Assembly: GCA_002914845.1 (NCBI GenBank) | Contig: JXTC01000242.1 | Location: 62,001-126,000 of the forward strand | From: Trema orientale | Taxonomy: Eukaryota > Streptophyta > Magnoliopsida > Rosales > Cannabaceae | Length of the DNA stretch: 64,000 nt | Reading direction: 5' to 3' | Shown: in pieces, positions 48,040 to 59,154 of the stretch | Position numbering within the stretch: position 1 is the stretch's first letter | Layout of the letters: each line of letters begins with the position of its first letter | Translations under genes and position numbers: made by a program | Notes under the pieces: generated by a model | The model's database searches: none | Seen by the model: the letters and a program-made list of their open reading frames with translations, nothing else | Told to the model about the DNA's origin: nothing

Positions 48040-50020
48040 TTAGTTATTCACTGCTAATTCTTTCATCAAAATATTATCCTTAAGACAGGTACTATGCAAT
48101 TGAATTGTTTGACTCCTTAAGCTGCACTCATCCACCTGGAACAAAGAATAGAGGAATATATCTTCATAAGAATAGGCTAAAAAGAAAGCATTTAAGTTAA
48201 AACTTAGCACAAGATGTAGAACAACTACAACACAAGACTAATACATCAATACAATGTGAGGGCATACCTGTGATGCATATGTTTTAGATAACACATCAAT
48301 ACAATGTGAGGGCATACCTGTGATGCATATGTTTTAGACAACATAACTCCACATTCTTCGACAAGAGCTCTTTCTCCACCAGCTATTCTGGCTAGTTCTG
48401 ACATCAAAATCTCTGTTTCTTCTGCCTGAGAATAGTTTCTAAAACAAAATATGAAAATCAGTCGAACTGTGAAAGAGAAAATAACATAGCCCCCATGCTA
48501 ATTCACAACTGTAGTACTTAAATTGATGACTATATATATATATATGTATAGTATAGAACGTCTTTTGGAAGCCGTATCTTTGGTATGAGAGGTTGAACAT
48601 GAGAACCTATTATCTCCGTCACTTTCGTAGCTGAGTTCAGGCCCTCCTGAAGCTCTTTTATATCAACCTACAGTGTGTATATCTCATGGGCAGTATGATC
48701 TTCTCAAGTCTCAACAAAAGTACATTCATAGAGAAGGCATTTGGAGAAACATAAACTGAACATTTGTTCAACTGTAGAATACTCGGACAAGAAGAATATA
48801 CCCTGACATTCGTGCCAAGTGGAAGTTGAATTGAGGCATTCAACAAAACTTGAATGGATTCAGCCAGAGAAATTGAATATTCTCCCTCCAGAGCAGACCA
48901 TTGGTCCAAATATGGAACCTAAAATGAGGGCAATGATTATATGTAAGTTACAAGTAACACTAACATGTAAGCCATGTTATGGTAAGTGAAGAAACCAAAG
49001 CAATAATCAAAGCCAGAAGTCTTACTTGGGATTCAAGAATTGCGGAAAGTGTCTTTGTCCTTTGCAATACCCAAGTTCTGTTCGTTTCCTCATCACAGAA
49101 TCATATAGCTCTGCCATCTTTACTCTCAGAAAATTAACTTTTGTCAGCAATAGTAAAGAGAAAAAGATAAGTAGTTGATACATTGAATTCTAAGAGTCAG
49201 AAGGTAACCAGCGTACCAAACAGTTGAACCTAGCATTTGACAAAGAAACTCTGAAAAGAATGAGACATTTTCTACAGTTTTCATCACCCACTGGAATTAA
49301 GCCATAGTGTTCAAGATCAGTGAATATTAATAAGAGAAATCACCAGTATTACAAAGCTCATCTTCTTAAAGATATTACCACTTGAACTTAAAATCCTAGT
49401 TTTAAACTATTCTCTTCTTTAGTTCATTCTACTCCATTCTAATAGAACAAGATATTAGTTTGAATAAAAGTCAAAAAGTTGACCAACCTCAGCTTCTCTT
49501 TGCTGAGCTTGCAAGGAAGCCTGTGCTCGTGCATTGGCATATCTCCATTGCAAAGAACAGCTGTAAAGCAATTTCAACGAATGTACATCTTCCTAATGAC
49601 TGGAAACTTTCTTTGCCTTCCTCATCTCCATCCCCGGCTTTGTACTCGCACATGGCGAGACTGGAGGCAGAGAGAGGTCCCCACCTTCGCCGAGTTCGCC
49701 AATGGCTTAGAGATGGCATTCGACCCTTTCTCGCCACCCTCTGTGCCCAAATTTAAAGGCGAATCCATATAACGGGAGCTTGGGAAAGAGAACTTCAATG
49801 ACTCAGTACTAGAACTGGCACTTCCAATACCACTACCCCTATTGCCATTCTTCTCCCCCTGGAGTGTCCCTGAAACAGTCGACAACATATCGGTTTCGGG
49901 CATGGAAGAGTGCAATTCCGGCAGAGACTGTAGAATAGCTCAGCCGATTGCGACTGCCGTCAGGCGGAAGACCATTCATCGAAGAATGACCTTCTTGGGG
50001 AACAGAATTAGTGTCTTTAG
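48040..50020 (-). pseudogene. 5'-truncated QWRF/AUG8-like pseudogene
   Basis: A diverged copy of the intact QWRF gene at 53181-55854. Equivalents of exons 6 (48135-48040), 5 (ends near 48,427), 4 (48667-48578), 3 (48918-48802), 2 (about 49144-49026) and the 3' part of exon 1 (about 50020-49488) keep their order and mostly their lengths. Lesions seen: the first two-fifths or so of exon 1 (about residues 1-257) is absent beyond about 50,020; CAG became TAG at 49595-49593 (SSHQEDV to SSH-stop); the exon 2 acceptor AG is TG (49146-49145); one base is lost in exon 2 near 49,070; the exon 4 donor GT is AT (48577-48576). Exon 3 and exon 6 remain open. No normal protein can be made. Confidence 0.9.
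48243..48342. repeat. 50-bp tandem duplication in the QWRF pseudogene
   Basis: Two copies starting ACATCAATACAATGTGAGGG at 48243 and 48293, differing at one position. The unit contains the exon 5 end and its donor, so two donor sites exist. The intact gene lacks this duplication. Confidence 0.93.
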
Positions 50021-50123
50021 ATAAAAATTAAGATAAAAACTTTGAGAAGAAAAACAATTAAGCACAAGATTAGGCTGGAAAAGGTATGTAAATATTGTAT
50101 AAATATGAGCACATCAATTAGCA

Positions 50124-52088
50124 CTACCAATAGTCTCCACACGAACAAGAGCCATCACGGAAATGATGGAAACGATTGGTATCTCTCAAGATTATTTCTC
50201 TTCCTACCACCTTTGAGACATACTTAATTGCCAAATGACAGTCCCCACAAACCCTGATGTTCTTCTTGATCCTTATGGTGGATCCTGGAGGAGAGTTTAG
50301 GAGAGCAAATGCTAGAGCAAGTTTCTCACTATGATACTGCAACTTTACCTCCCTCTCTTGCTGGTCCACAAACAAAAGCACATGACTAGTATCTGGGACA
50401 TATCCTATCTCCTTGATTTTTCCACTTATCTTCTCCCACATCTTACGTATCTCTTCCCTTTGGGGGTGAGCATCATCGTTTGCAATAAACATATGGACTG
50501 CATTCTCAATTTCCACCCAACTACAAGCAGGTTCCTTTTTAACTCCACTCTCTTTCATCATCTTTCGCACTTCTGCAGCTTCGTTCCATCTACCAGCGGA
50601 GGCATACATATTATAGAGCAATATATAGGGCCCTGAATCATGAGGGTCAAGCTCAAAAACACGTTCGGCAGCATAAGCACCTAACTCCATATTCTTGTGC
50701 ATCCTACAAGCACCAAGCAAGGCTCCCCAAATAGCTGCAGTGGGCTCAATAGGGATTTCTCTTATGAACCTCTCAGCTCGATCCAGAAGACCCGCACGGC
50801 CGAGAAGATCAACCATTGTCACATAATGTGAGACATCTGGTTCTACATTGTACTTCTTCATCAATTCAAAATAGTGTTGTCCTTCATCCAAAAGCCCTGC
50901 ATGGCTGCAAGCAGTTAGAACGCACAGGAAGGTCACATCATTTGGTTGAATTCCAATCCTCAGCATTTCTTCAAACTGCTCGAGGGTTTCTTTCCCTAGC
51001 CCATGTTGAGCGTAACCAGTAAGCATCGAGTTCCAGGAAACTACATCTGGCTTAACCAACCTGTCAAAAACTTTTTTGGCATCCTCAATGCTACCCGATT
51101 TTGCATACATGTCAACAAGAGTGTTCCCAACAAAAGCAACAAGTCTACCACCGGACTTGATGACATGTGCATGAACCCACTTTCCCTGCTCCAAAGACCC
51201 TGTGCTGGCACAAACAGCAAACAGACTAGAATAGGTAAAATGAGTAGGCTTAAAGTACTCCCTTTGCATCTCACAGAACAGCCTGACGGCGTGTTCTCCT
51301 TCGCCTTTCCTGGCATGCCCAGCAATCAAAGCATTCCAAGACACCTCATTCTTGCTCACCAGCCCCTCAAAGATTGACTGAGCTTCAACCATACGGCCAC
51401 ACCTAGCATACATGTCCAAGAGAGAACTGCCCACATAAACATTAGTATCATAACCACACTTAAAACAATACGCGTGAAGTTGCCTGCCCTGCTTGTCATC
51501 GATCGGTGCATTCCCAGAAGCCTTCAACAAGCTAGACAAAGTGAACTGGTTTGGTTTCAGTCCATGACGTAACATCCAAGGAAACAAGAAAAGCGCCTCC
51601 TGACCTTGATCATTCTGAGAATACCCAGTAATCAAGGTAGTCCAAGTGACCATATCCTTGAGAGGCATTTCATCGAACATCTTATGAGCATCCACAAGGC
51701 TACCACACTTCGCATACATGTTAAGTATGGTGTTCTGAATGACAAGGTCATCCCTGAATGGGGAATTCAGGATACGGGCATGGACGATTCTTCCTTCTCT
51801 GAGCTTCCTCATCTGGGTGCATCTCTTTAGCCAATGACTGTAAAGATCACGGTCAACGAAATCCATAACATGGAGTCCAGTTCCTGAATCATCCCGACTC
51901 TTGCGAAGAAGGGTCGTATCTCGAATCACTCCATTAGCATCCCAATCCTCTTGTTCTGAAATCCCAGAATCCATGAAAAAGGCCGGAGCAGCTGAAGTGC
52001 CAAACCCACACCGAGAAAACGCCAGACTTTTCAGAATACTACCACGACGGCTTTTCGAACCGTTACTACACAAAATACGCCTCTTCAT
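50124..52088 (-). CDS. DYW-type PLS pentatricopeptide repeat protein, At3g24000-like
   Basis: A single intronless ORF of 654 aa from the MKRRILCSNGSK start (52088-52086). The open frame extends 14 codons further to 52130, but those codons lie in sequence similar to a CWC25 intron, so the internal ATG is preferred. A Ser/Arg-rich N-terminus suggests organelle import. PLS repeats run from about residue 90 to 500 (DLVIQNTILNMYAKCGSLVDAHKMFDEMP, DMVTWTTLITGYSQ and so on), followed by E/E+ and a complete DYW deaminase-like domain with HSEKLALAF, CGDCH and the terminal CSCGDYW. Order and motifs agree closely with Arabidopsis At3g24000 (mitochondrial). Such proteins specify C-to-U editing of organelle transcripts; the target cannot be inferred. 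It sits exactly between a broken QWRF copy and a broken CWC25 copy. Confidence 0.92.
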   Translation of the reverse strand: MKRRILCSNGSKSRRGSILKSLAFSRCGFGTSAAPAFFMDSGISEQEDWDANGVIRDTTLLRKSRDDSGTGLHVMDFVDRDLYSHWLKRCTQMRKLREGRIVHARILNSPFRDDLVIQNTILNMYAKCGSLVDAHKMFDEMPLKDMVTWTTLITGYSQNDQGQEALFLFPWMLRHGLKPNQFTLSSLLKASGNAPIDDKQGRQLHAYCFKCGYDTNVYVGSSLLDMYARCGRMVEAQSIFEGLVSKNEVSWNALIAGHARKGEGEHAVRLFCEMQREYFKPTHFTYSSLFAVCASTGSLEQGKWVHAHVIKSGGRLVAFVGNTLVDMYAKSGSIEDAKKVFDRLVKPDVVSWNSMLTGYAQHGLGKETLEQFEEMLRIGIQPNDVTFLCVLTACSHAGLLDEGQHYFELMKKYNVEPDVSHYVTMVDLLGRAGLLDRAERFIREIPIEPTAAIWGALLGACRMHKNMELGAYAAERVFELDPHDSGPYILLYNMYASAGRWNEAAEVRKMMKESGVKKEPACSWVEIENAVHMFIANDDAHPQREEIRKMWEKISGKIKEIGYVPDTSHVLLFVDQQEREVKLQYHSEKLALAFALLNSPPGSTIRIKKNIRVCGDCHLAIKYVSKVVGREIILRDTNRFHHFRDGSCSCGDYW

Positions 52089-52127
52089 GTGGATATACAT
52101 ATACAAATATTCAATATAGGAGGTATC

Positions 52128-52500
52128 CATATAATTATAGTGTCCTCTTTTCTAAGCTTTCTTGCCGTCTCTCTGGGCACTAGTGACGCATATCCAATTC
52201 CAATACCCACTTTTCAAGCAAAAACTGTTAAGTTACTTCCGAGTGCGCCACACGAACCAGCTCCAAATCAACAAATCAAAATTTTGAGCAATCAATTATT
52301 ACTTAGCAAGTTATGGCACACTTGTTTCACGTATGTAGCAAAAGAAGCTTCACTTTTTACATGAACATGTTGCATCTTTAAACGCTAAAGTTGCATCAAC
52401 TAGACAATTAATGCGTCAAAGTACTCCTTTGGGTTCCTACCTCTCCTCGTGAATCTGTTTGCGGAGCTCCTCCAGCATCTTCTGCTCGGCATCATGCCAC
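52128..52500 (-). pseudogene. CWC25 pseudogene fragment
   Basis: Bases from about 52,128 to 52,435 resemble 42,800-43,150 (CWC25 intron 3): shared blocks include CTTTCTTGCCGT, GAACCAGCTCCAAATC and TTATGGCACACTTGTTTCA. Bases about 52,440-52,498 match 44,047-44,104, the exon 1 segment encoding ELRKQIHEER, almost perfectly (CTCTCCTCGTGAATCTGTTT). The intervening 0.9 kb, including exons 2 and 3, is missing. It is therefore a collapsed remnant of a second CWC25 copy. Its left part supplies the immediate upstream sequence of the PPR gene. Confidence 0.85.
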
Positions 52501-52549
52501 TATGCTGACTGCATCCGTTTTCAAGGGGGTGGAAAGAAAAAAGCGAGCT

Positions 52550-52880
52550 GCCGTTTAGTGTCTAAGATGTCGTCTTAGTCCAAATTTAACAATTTGTCGT
52601 TTGCAGTAAGATGAAAAAAAAATGTTTGTTGTAGCTCCAAGTGACAAGACATTTATGTCGTATTATAATAGCTCTAATGTCCAAAAACGCATGTTGCTGA
52701 TTTCTCTTGTCTTCTACTCTCCTTGTTAAAGTTTTCTGTCGTTTTGAATTTGATTCAAGAAAGTACCAAGTTTACGAGTCGTTTTAAATCTTTCCTGTCG
52801 TTCATAAGAAGTTTATGTCATCCAAACGACTTGTCGTATTCATGCAGTTGTTCGTTGTCGTACTTGTACTACTAGCAACA
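52550..52880. repeat. Dispersed GTCGTT/ACGAC-rich segment
   Basis: Several TGTCGTTT, GTCGTATT and AAACGACTTGTCG motifs occur within 300 bp. The same segment recurs in the first block (about 47,625-47,760) and resembles the ACGACA array at 30604-30700. This could be one repeat family; not resolved. Confidence 0.45.
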
Positions 52881-53180
52881 CTAGAAAAAAAAAAAAAAAA
52901 AAAACAATAATAAACAGGTTAAAGTTGCTATGTTGTTCCAATATGTGAACTGGAACTTGGAGAGAAGTTCAAATCAAAATTATGAAACAAAAAATTACAA
53001 GCCTGACAAAAATTACAAAGAATAAAAGAATTGGCTGATATATGATCAACTCTTATCCCCCCCACACCCTTTCAACTAACAAAAAATTAAGGTGAACAAC
53101 AAACAGCTGATTTTTATTGAAATCCCATGTGTAAGTGTATGTACACCACCATCAGGCTCTGGTAATGTTGAATGAGGTGA

Positions 53181-55854
53181 TTAGTTATTCACTGTTAATT
53201 CTTTCATCAAAATATTATCCTTGAGACAGGTACTATGCAATTGAATTATTTGACTCCTTAAGCTGCACTCATCCACCTGGAACAAAGATTAGAGGAATAT
53301 ATCTCCATAAGAATAAGCTATAAAGAAAGCATTTAATATCAAACTTAGCCAAAAAATGTAGAACAACTAGAACATAAGACTAATACATCAAATATTACAA
53401 CTAGAACATAAGACAAATACATCAAATATAATGTGATGCATACCTGTGATGCATATGTTTTAGACAACAGAACCCCACATTCTTCGACAAGAGCTCTTTC
53501 TCCACCAGCTATTCTGGCTAGTTCTGACATCAAAATCTCTGTTTCTTCTGCCTGAAAATAGCATATTGAAACAAAATATGAAAATGAGTCAAACTGTAAA
53601 ACAGAATAACATAGCCCCCCATGCTAAATCACAACTGTAGTACTTAAATTGGTGGCTGTGTAAATATAGTATAGAACGTCTTTTGGAAGCCGTACCTTTG
53701 GTATAAGAGGTTGAACATGGGAACCTATTATCGCCATCACTTTGGTAGCTGAGTTCAGGGCCTCCTGAAGCTCTTTTATATCAACCTACAGTGTGTATAT
53801 CTCATGGTCATTATTATAATCTTCTCAGCAAAAGTACATTCATAGAGAATGCATTTGGAGAAACATAAACTGAAGATTTGTTCAACTGAAGAATACTGGA
53901 ATAAGAAAAACATACCCGGACATTTGTGCCGAGTGGAAGTTGAATTGAGGCATTCAACAAAGCTTGAATGGATTCAGCCAGAGAAACTGAATATTCTCCT
54001 TCAAGAGCAGACCATTGGTCCAAATATGGAACCTAAAATGAGGCCAGTGATAAGATGTGAGTTACTTACAAGAAACAATAATTTGTAAGCCATGATATAG
54101 CAATTGAAGAAACCAAAGATATCATCAAATCCAGAAGTCTTACCTGGGATTCAAGAATTGCAGAAAGAGTCTTTGTCCTTTGCAATATCCCAAGTTCTGT
54201 TCGCTTCCTCGTCACAGAATCATATAGCTCTGCCATCTTTACTCTCAGAGAATTAACTCTAGTCTACAAGACAAAAGAGAAAAAGACAAGTAGTTGATAA
54301 ATTGAATTGTAAGAGTCAAAACGTAACCAAACGTACCAAACAGTTGTAGGGTTTAATGAGAGAAATCATTAGTATTGCAAAGCTCATCTTCTTAAAGATA
54401 TTACTAGTCTGACTTAGAATCATACTTCAAACTATTCTTCTTTCTCTTTCAGAGTAAACAATCATAATTATAAAATTATGAGACTCTTCTTTAGTTCCTT
54501 CTACTTCATTCTAACAGAACAAGATAGTAGTCTGAATAAAAGTCAAAAGTCGACTAACCTCAGCTTCTCTTTGCTGAGCTTGCAAGGAAGCCTGTGCTCT
54601 TGCATTGGCATATCTCCACTGCAAATAACGGTTGTAAAGCAATTTCAACGAATGTACATCTTCCTGATGACTGGAAACTTTCTTTGCCTTCCTCGTCTCC
54701 ATCCCCGGCTTCGTACTCGGACATGGCGGGACTGGAGGCAGACAGAGGCCCCCCATCTTCGCCGAGTTGGCCAGCGGCTTAGAGACTGCATTCGCCCCTT
54801 TCTCGCCGCCCTCTGCGCCCGAGTTAAAAGGCGAATTCAGGTAACGGGAGCTCGGGAAAGAGAACTTCAATGACTCAGTACTAGAGTTGGCACTTCCAAC
54901 ACCACTGCCCCTGCTGCCATGCTTCTCCCCCCGGAGTCTCCCTGAAACAGTCGGCAACATGTCGGCTTCGGGCATGGAAGAGCGCAATTCCGGTAGAGAC
55001 TGCGTGGAAGAGCTCAGCTGATTGTGATTGCCGTCATGAGGAAGACAATGGTGACCTTCTTGGGGAACAGAATTAGCGTCTTGGGACGAAGACGGAGTGG
55101 CCTTATCAGAGGATTGAGAAGGCAAAGACATCACACTCGACTGCAAGAGCTTAGCGGCGGCCGAGGAAGCGATGTTGGTAGACCTCTGCTGCGTCAGCCT
55201 GTATCTCGCTGCCGTCGTCGACAACATTGTCCGATCCAAACTAGCCGACAACATCGGCGTGTCGGGCCTCGAGGGCGTGGCGAAAGCGGCCGCGGCGCCG
55301 CCTCTTCCGTGCCCGATTTTCAAGGAAGAATGGTGCGGAGGAGGAGGAGGCGGCGGCTGCTGGTGGTGAGTCTGTCTACCTCCTCCAATGTTCTCCTTAA
55401 GCGGCTTGGCCGATCTCTGTCTCCTGAGAGTAGAAGGGACCTGTTCGAAAGGAAACTGGGTTTCGGAGTTCTGAACTTGAACCGGAGGGTCGGAGGAGTC
55501 GGTAGGCCTATTCTCGTCGGAACAGGACAAGGGTTCCATATCGAGCTGCCTACGCCGCCTATTGACGGAGGAAGATCGCTGCTGCCGGGATTGATGGTCC
55601 GGGTGGCTCGGGATCGGGGTGGACCCGAGATTGTGTTTGTGAAGCGGCGATTTCGATGGCAAGAGATGAAGCGAATCGGCGGAGGAGGAGGAGACGACAG
55701 GGGACATAAATCTAGAGCTCACTTCCCTGACCCTCGGTCGGCGAGGATGAGCAGGCGGCGGAGGAGGAGGCGGAGGTGCAGAAGCTGCTGCGGCCGCCGC
55801 CGCATCGGGTCCGATAGTACTCGATGCAAGAACTTCAACCACCAAGTCGCCCAT
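53181..55854 (-). CDS. QWRF-domain protein, AUGMIN subunit 8-like
   Basis: Six exons (minus): 55854-54559, 54263-54144, 54032-53916, 53785-53696, 53551-53444 and 53276-53181, all in phase, 608 aa. The N-terminal 380 residues are disordered, with Ala and Pro runs (poly-Ala then poly-Pro near residues 18-34) and a basic RRPRVREVSSRFMSP motif typical of microtubule-binding QWRF proteins. The conserved C-terminal domain (DUF566) begins HSLKLLYNRYLQWRYANARAQ; the signature QWRF is QWRY here (412-415). It continues with LDQWSALEGEYSVSLAESIQALLNASIQLPLGTNVR and ends near LRSQIIQLHS. AUG8 relatives recruit augmin/gamma-tubulin to microtubules (family knowledge). The start at 55854 is the first ATG giving the conserved MGDLVVEVLASST-like N-terminus. 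A hAT MITE lies about 320 bp upstream. Assignment to AUG8 rather than another QWRF member is tentative. Confidence 0.9.
53363..53430. repeat. 34-bp tandem duplication in QWRF intron 5
   Basis: CAACTAGAACATAAGAC followed by AATACATCAAATAT occurs twice with a few differences (about 53,363 and 53,397). It lies at nearly the same place as the 50-bp duplication in the pseudogene copy but with a different unit. Confidence 0.8.
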
Positions 55855-56177
55855 GATTAGAAAAAATTTGGGGTGAGAGCAGAGCAGAGCAGAGAAAATT
55901 TTGAACTGGAGGAATGTACGAGAGATGGAGAGAAACAAAACCCACACAGAACCCCAAATGAAAATTTTCGAGTAAGAAGAAGAATCGGGTGGTTTTGATG
56001 GCTATGGAGAAACCCCCCAAACGAGCGCGCTAGTGAGCCCAAGGCAGAGGAGTGTTATGGAGTGTGTAGAGGGAGGGGAGAAATAACTAGCCGTTGGGTT
56101 GTGTTGGGGGGGGTATGGGGTATCAGGTTGTAACGGTTCATTTTCTTCTTTTTCAAAAGTGATGGGGAGTATAAGAG

Positions 56178-56818
56178 TAGGGGTGGCAATTCGGGTTACG
56201 ACACGACGACACGATACGGACACGACACGATTTATTGCGGGTTAAGGTTGAAGAAAAGAGGGTGTGGGTCGGGTTCGGGTCGACCAACCTGACACGAATA
56301 AAAAACGAGTTGGGTTCGGGTCAACCCGCTTGACACGAACTTGACCCGTTTGACCCGCCAACAAATATATATATATATATATAATTAAATTATAAAAATA
56401 TTTTTTATTAATTTGTTTATGACTATTATTATAGATATATTTAATTTGTACAATGTAAGTGTTTGGGATTATAAGTTATTAATTATATTTATAAATTACT
56501 CCTAATTTATTTATTTTAAAATGAGATAATAATAGCCTTAGAAAAAGAAAATATAAGTAAAAAAATACGGGTCATAGCGGGTTGGCGGGTCAAAAACGGG
56601 TTGACGGGTCAAAATCGGGTTGTGGGTATGATGTTATTCACCAAAGCGGGTTGTGCGGGTCGGGTTCGGGTCAACCCGTTTTAGGTACGGGTCGGGTTAG
56701 TGTTGATGGTTTTCTGACACGACGGGTCACGGGTCGGGTTCGGGTTGACATAATTTATGTATATATTAGACTTCAACCCGACACGAACCCGACCCGTCGA
56801 CACGAATTGACACCCCTA
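56178..56818. mobile_element. hAT-type MITE in the QWRF promoter
   Basis: Termini TAGGGGTGGCAATTCG and CGAATTGACACCCCTA are inverted repeats. They are flanked by a perfect 8-bp duplication TATAAGAG (56170-56177 and 56819-56826), as expected for hAT transposition. The interior has GC-rich arms full of GGGTCGGGTT/AACCCG motifs and an AT-rich core (56,360-56,560). No transposase. It is 324 bp upstream of the QWRF start codon. Confidence 0.93.
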
Positions 56819-57009
56819 TATAAGAGTATTCAGCCTACGTGGCACTGATTTACGGTTTTGCCAACATCGATTAAGGGAAAAACAAAATTATTATTCTCTA
56901 ATCGTTAATGATAATGATAATGGCCGAGTAATGAGAATTTTCATTTATTTTCTTTTTGTGATGAGTGAAGAGTATTTTAGTGCTATTTTTAATAGTAATA
57001 CCCCTAGTG

Positions 57010-57430
57010 GGACTGAGATGGAGGCTGCTACATTGTACATCAGCAGCTTCCGACTTTCAGAGGAAGATTTTTGCTCTTTTATCTAATTCTTTTGCGGTTG
57101 AGGTACAATGCGATTTAGTTTAGTGTCTACGGAATATAAGAGAGTCCTGGGGGCTTGATGGGTTTTATCATTTATGCTTTTTTTTTTTTTTTTTTTTTTG
57201 GAGGTGATTGTGCGATGATGGTTAATGCTTGTCTAGGTGTGCATGAGTGTTTAAGTAGTGAGGATGATTAAAAAAATTTAATATTATTTTAATTCCGAAG
57301 AAGAAATACCTAGAGATGGTTGTTGATTATGCAACATTGTACAAGTTTGTTACTAAAAAAATGGCTAATCAGTTGAAGCTTGACCTTTCGAATCTTAGTT
57401 CTAGCAACTAGAGTGCATTTGTAATGTGTA
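57010..57430 (+). pseudogene. LINE reverse transcriptase fragment
   Basis: From 57289 the plus strand reads LIPKKKYLEMVVDYATLYKF and, further on, MANQLKLDLSNLSSSN, then a stop and SAFVM, matching the LINE RT pattern LIPK...DYRPI...YKI...ANRLK...QSAFV. The usual Gln is a TAG stop. Upstream, weak similarity to the SPGPDGF region is visible near 57,147. A poly-T run interrupts it. Dead element. Confidence 0.75.
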
Positions 57431-58899
57431 GTCTCAGTCATTTAAGTTACTGTTATTTTGAGTTACGCTATTCGATGTCCTCCTAAAAAGAACAAAAAAT
57501 TCCAAAAGTTGGATATGAGAAAATTGAATAATAGAGTAGAATGAAGATAGATTTATGGAACAGATAATGGAGAGAACGAGGTTTTCTCAGTTCATGATAA
57601 TATCTCTATAACACAGAATTTACTTTCTAGGTTAATGGGTGCCTAAAATTTACATGCTTCTTTTTAGAGGATTACAGCTTGAGTGCTCTCTTTCTCTTCA
57701 TCTATTTTGCTTTGCACTGAAGCTTTCTTATCCCTTATAAATGTCAAAATAACCCAATGTGTTTAAAGAATCATCAAAACGCATTGAGCAACGATATCAA
57801 AAATACTTAATTGGGGTAGATTTAGGGTCCACAAACAAGGAATGGAAGGGACTCGAGGTTAAAACCCTTATTCTAAACTGCTAAACCGTAGTCGAGGTTA
57901 AGATATAAAAAATACCCGTAAAATCAAGCAAAGTCTCCAGTTGGTTAACTTTGGCTTTTAAAATTTTGTTTAATCTTTGCTAATCGTGTTCAACTACGAG
58001 AACATAGCATTATCGACAAGTTGTCAAGTCTGTAGAAGTTGTCATTTTACCCAAATTTTCCGTTGGCTTCACATGAACAGGGTCTAGGCCCCAAATCCTC
58101 CATCTAAATGGGCTTCACAAGACCTGAGCCTCTTTGTTATACTAGGGATTGAAACAAGGGAAACAACTCCCACACTGTTAGCACTACCCCACTATTCCCA
58201 AGGATAGACAGTCCAAAACACCCAGCAAAACGTGGGATATTTTTCTTTGATAACAGTAACAAAGACATTTAGAAGAAAAAGAACTAGGTGTAACTGCACG
58301 ATTTAAGAAAACGAAACCAAATAAAAAGAAAACTATTTTTAAAGAGAGATCATAGAGAGATCATGCTTGGCTAAGTCCTTTTCATGAGAATGACACATTA
58401 ATCACTTTTTTTGGTTCATATTGAAGGGCTCCACATCAAGAGCAAGTGGTAGTGGCGGTAGTTGAAAATAATCAGAGGAAAGTCACTTGAGGGGCGGCCA
58501 TTTAGGGTTTACACAACGAGATAAAAAAGGAGGGAGGGGATCGAGGGAGCAAGGAAAGGTGAAGGGGTTTCTTGGATTTGGGAGCCACGTGGCCAAACTT
58601 AAATGGACAAATCTTGTACTTATCTTTGCAAATAAGCCCCTCATTACAAGATCTCTTAAATTTAGTCTTTTTGAAATTGCCTTTGAGTTCCTGTTTGGCA
58701 TAAATTCCCTTACTTTAATCCCACTTAAATCCATTAATTAGACCTGCAACTCAAAATTAACAAATTTCGAACTTTACCCTTAAAAGAAAAAAGATAGTAC
58801 TACTAGGGATTCTACGTATTATTTCACTTTTTTTTTTTAAACCACCTGATTTGATGTGATTTGTCATATTTTAATTGATGAACTAAAACTTATCACTAA

Positions 58900-59040
58900 T
58901 AGATAGGGTAAACTATATAAAAAAAAAATACCCTAAGATTTGAGTGTTCTATAATTTAAACCCTAAAGTTTAGACTCTGTAAAATAATACCCTGAGATTA
59001 AGAATTTCTGAAAATTAATATCCTGAGTTGATTTTTTAAA
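58900..59040. repeat. Internally repetitive ACCCTAA-like AT-rich repeat
   Basis: Short degenerate units (ATACCCTAAGATTTGAG, AAACCCTAAAGTTTAGA, ATACCCTGAGATTAAGA) recur every 30-45 bp. This style is common in non-autonomous plant repeats; no termini identified. Confidence 0.5.
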
Positions 59041-59154
59041 TAATTTTAACTAATAAAAGACAATAATATTCTCAAAATTAAGGAAATTATGCAAAAAATA
59101 ATTATAAAATAAATTTAAAATAAGTATATTTTTTATAAACCAATTATTTTTCTT

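Noticed and set aside
52089..52130. N-terminal 14 codons of the PPR frame
   Set aside because: They lie in sequence resembling a CWC25 intron; the ATG at 52088 fits a targeting peptide better.
55024..55860. 278-codon ORF on the plus strand
   Set aside because: It is antisense to the GC-rich first exon of the QWRF gene; its Arg/Gly-rich product is a shadow of the Pro/Ala/Ser codons, with no domain.
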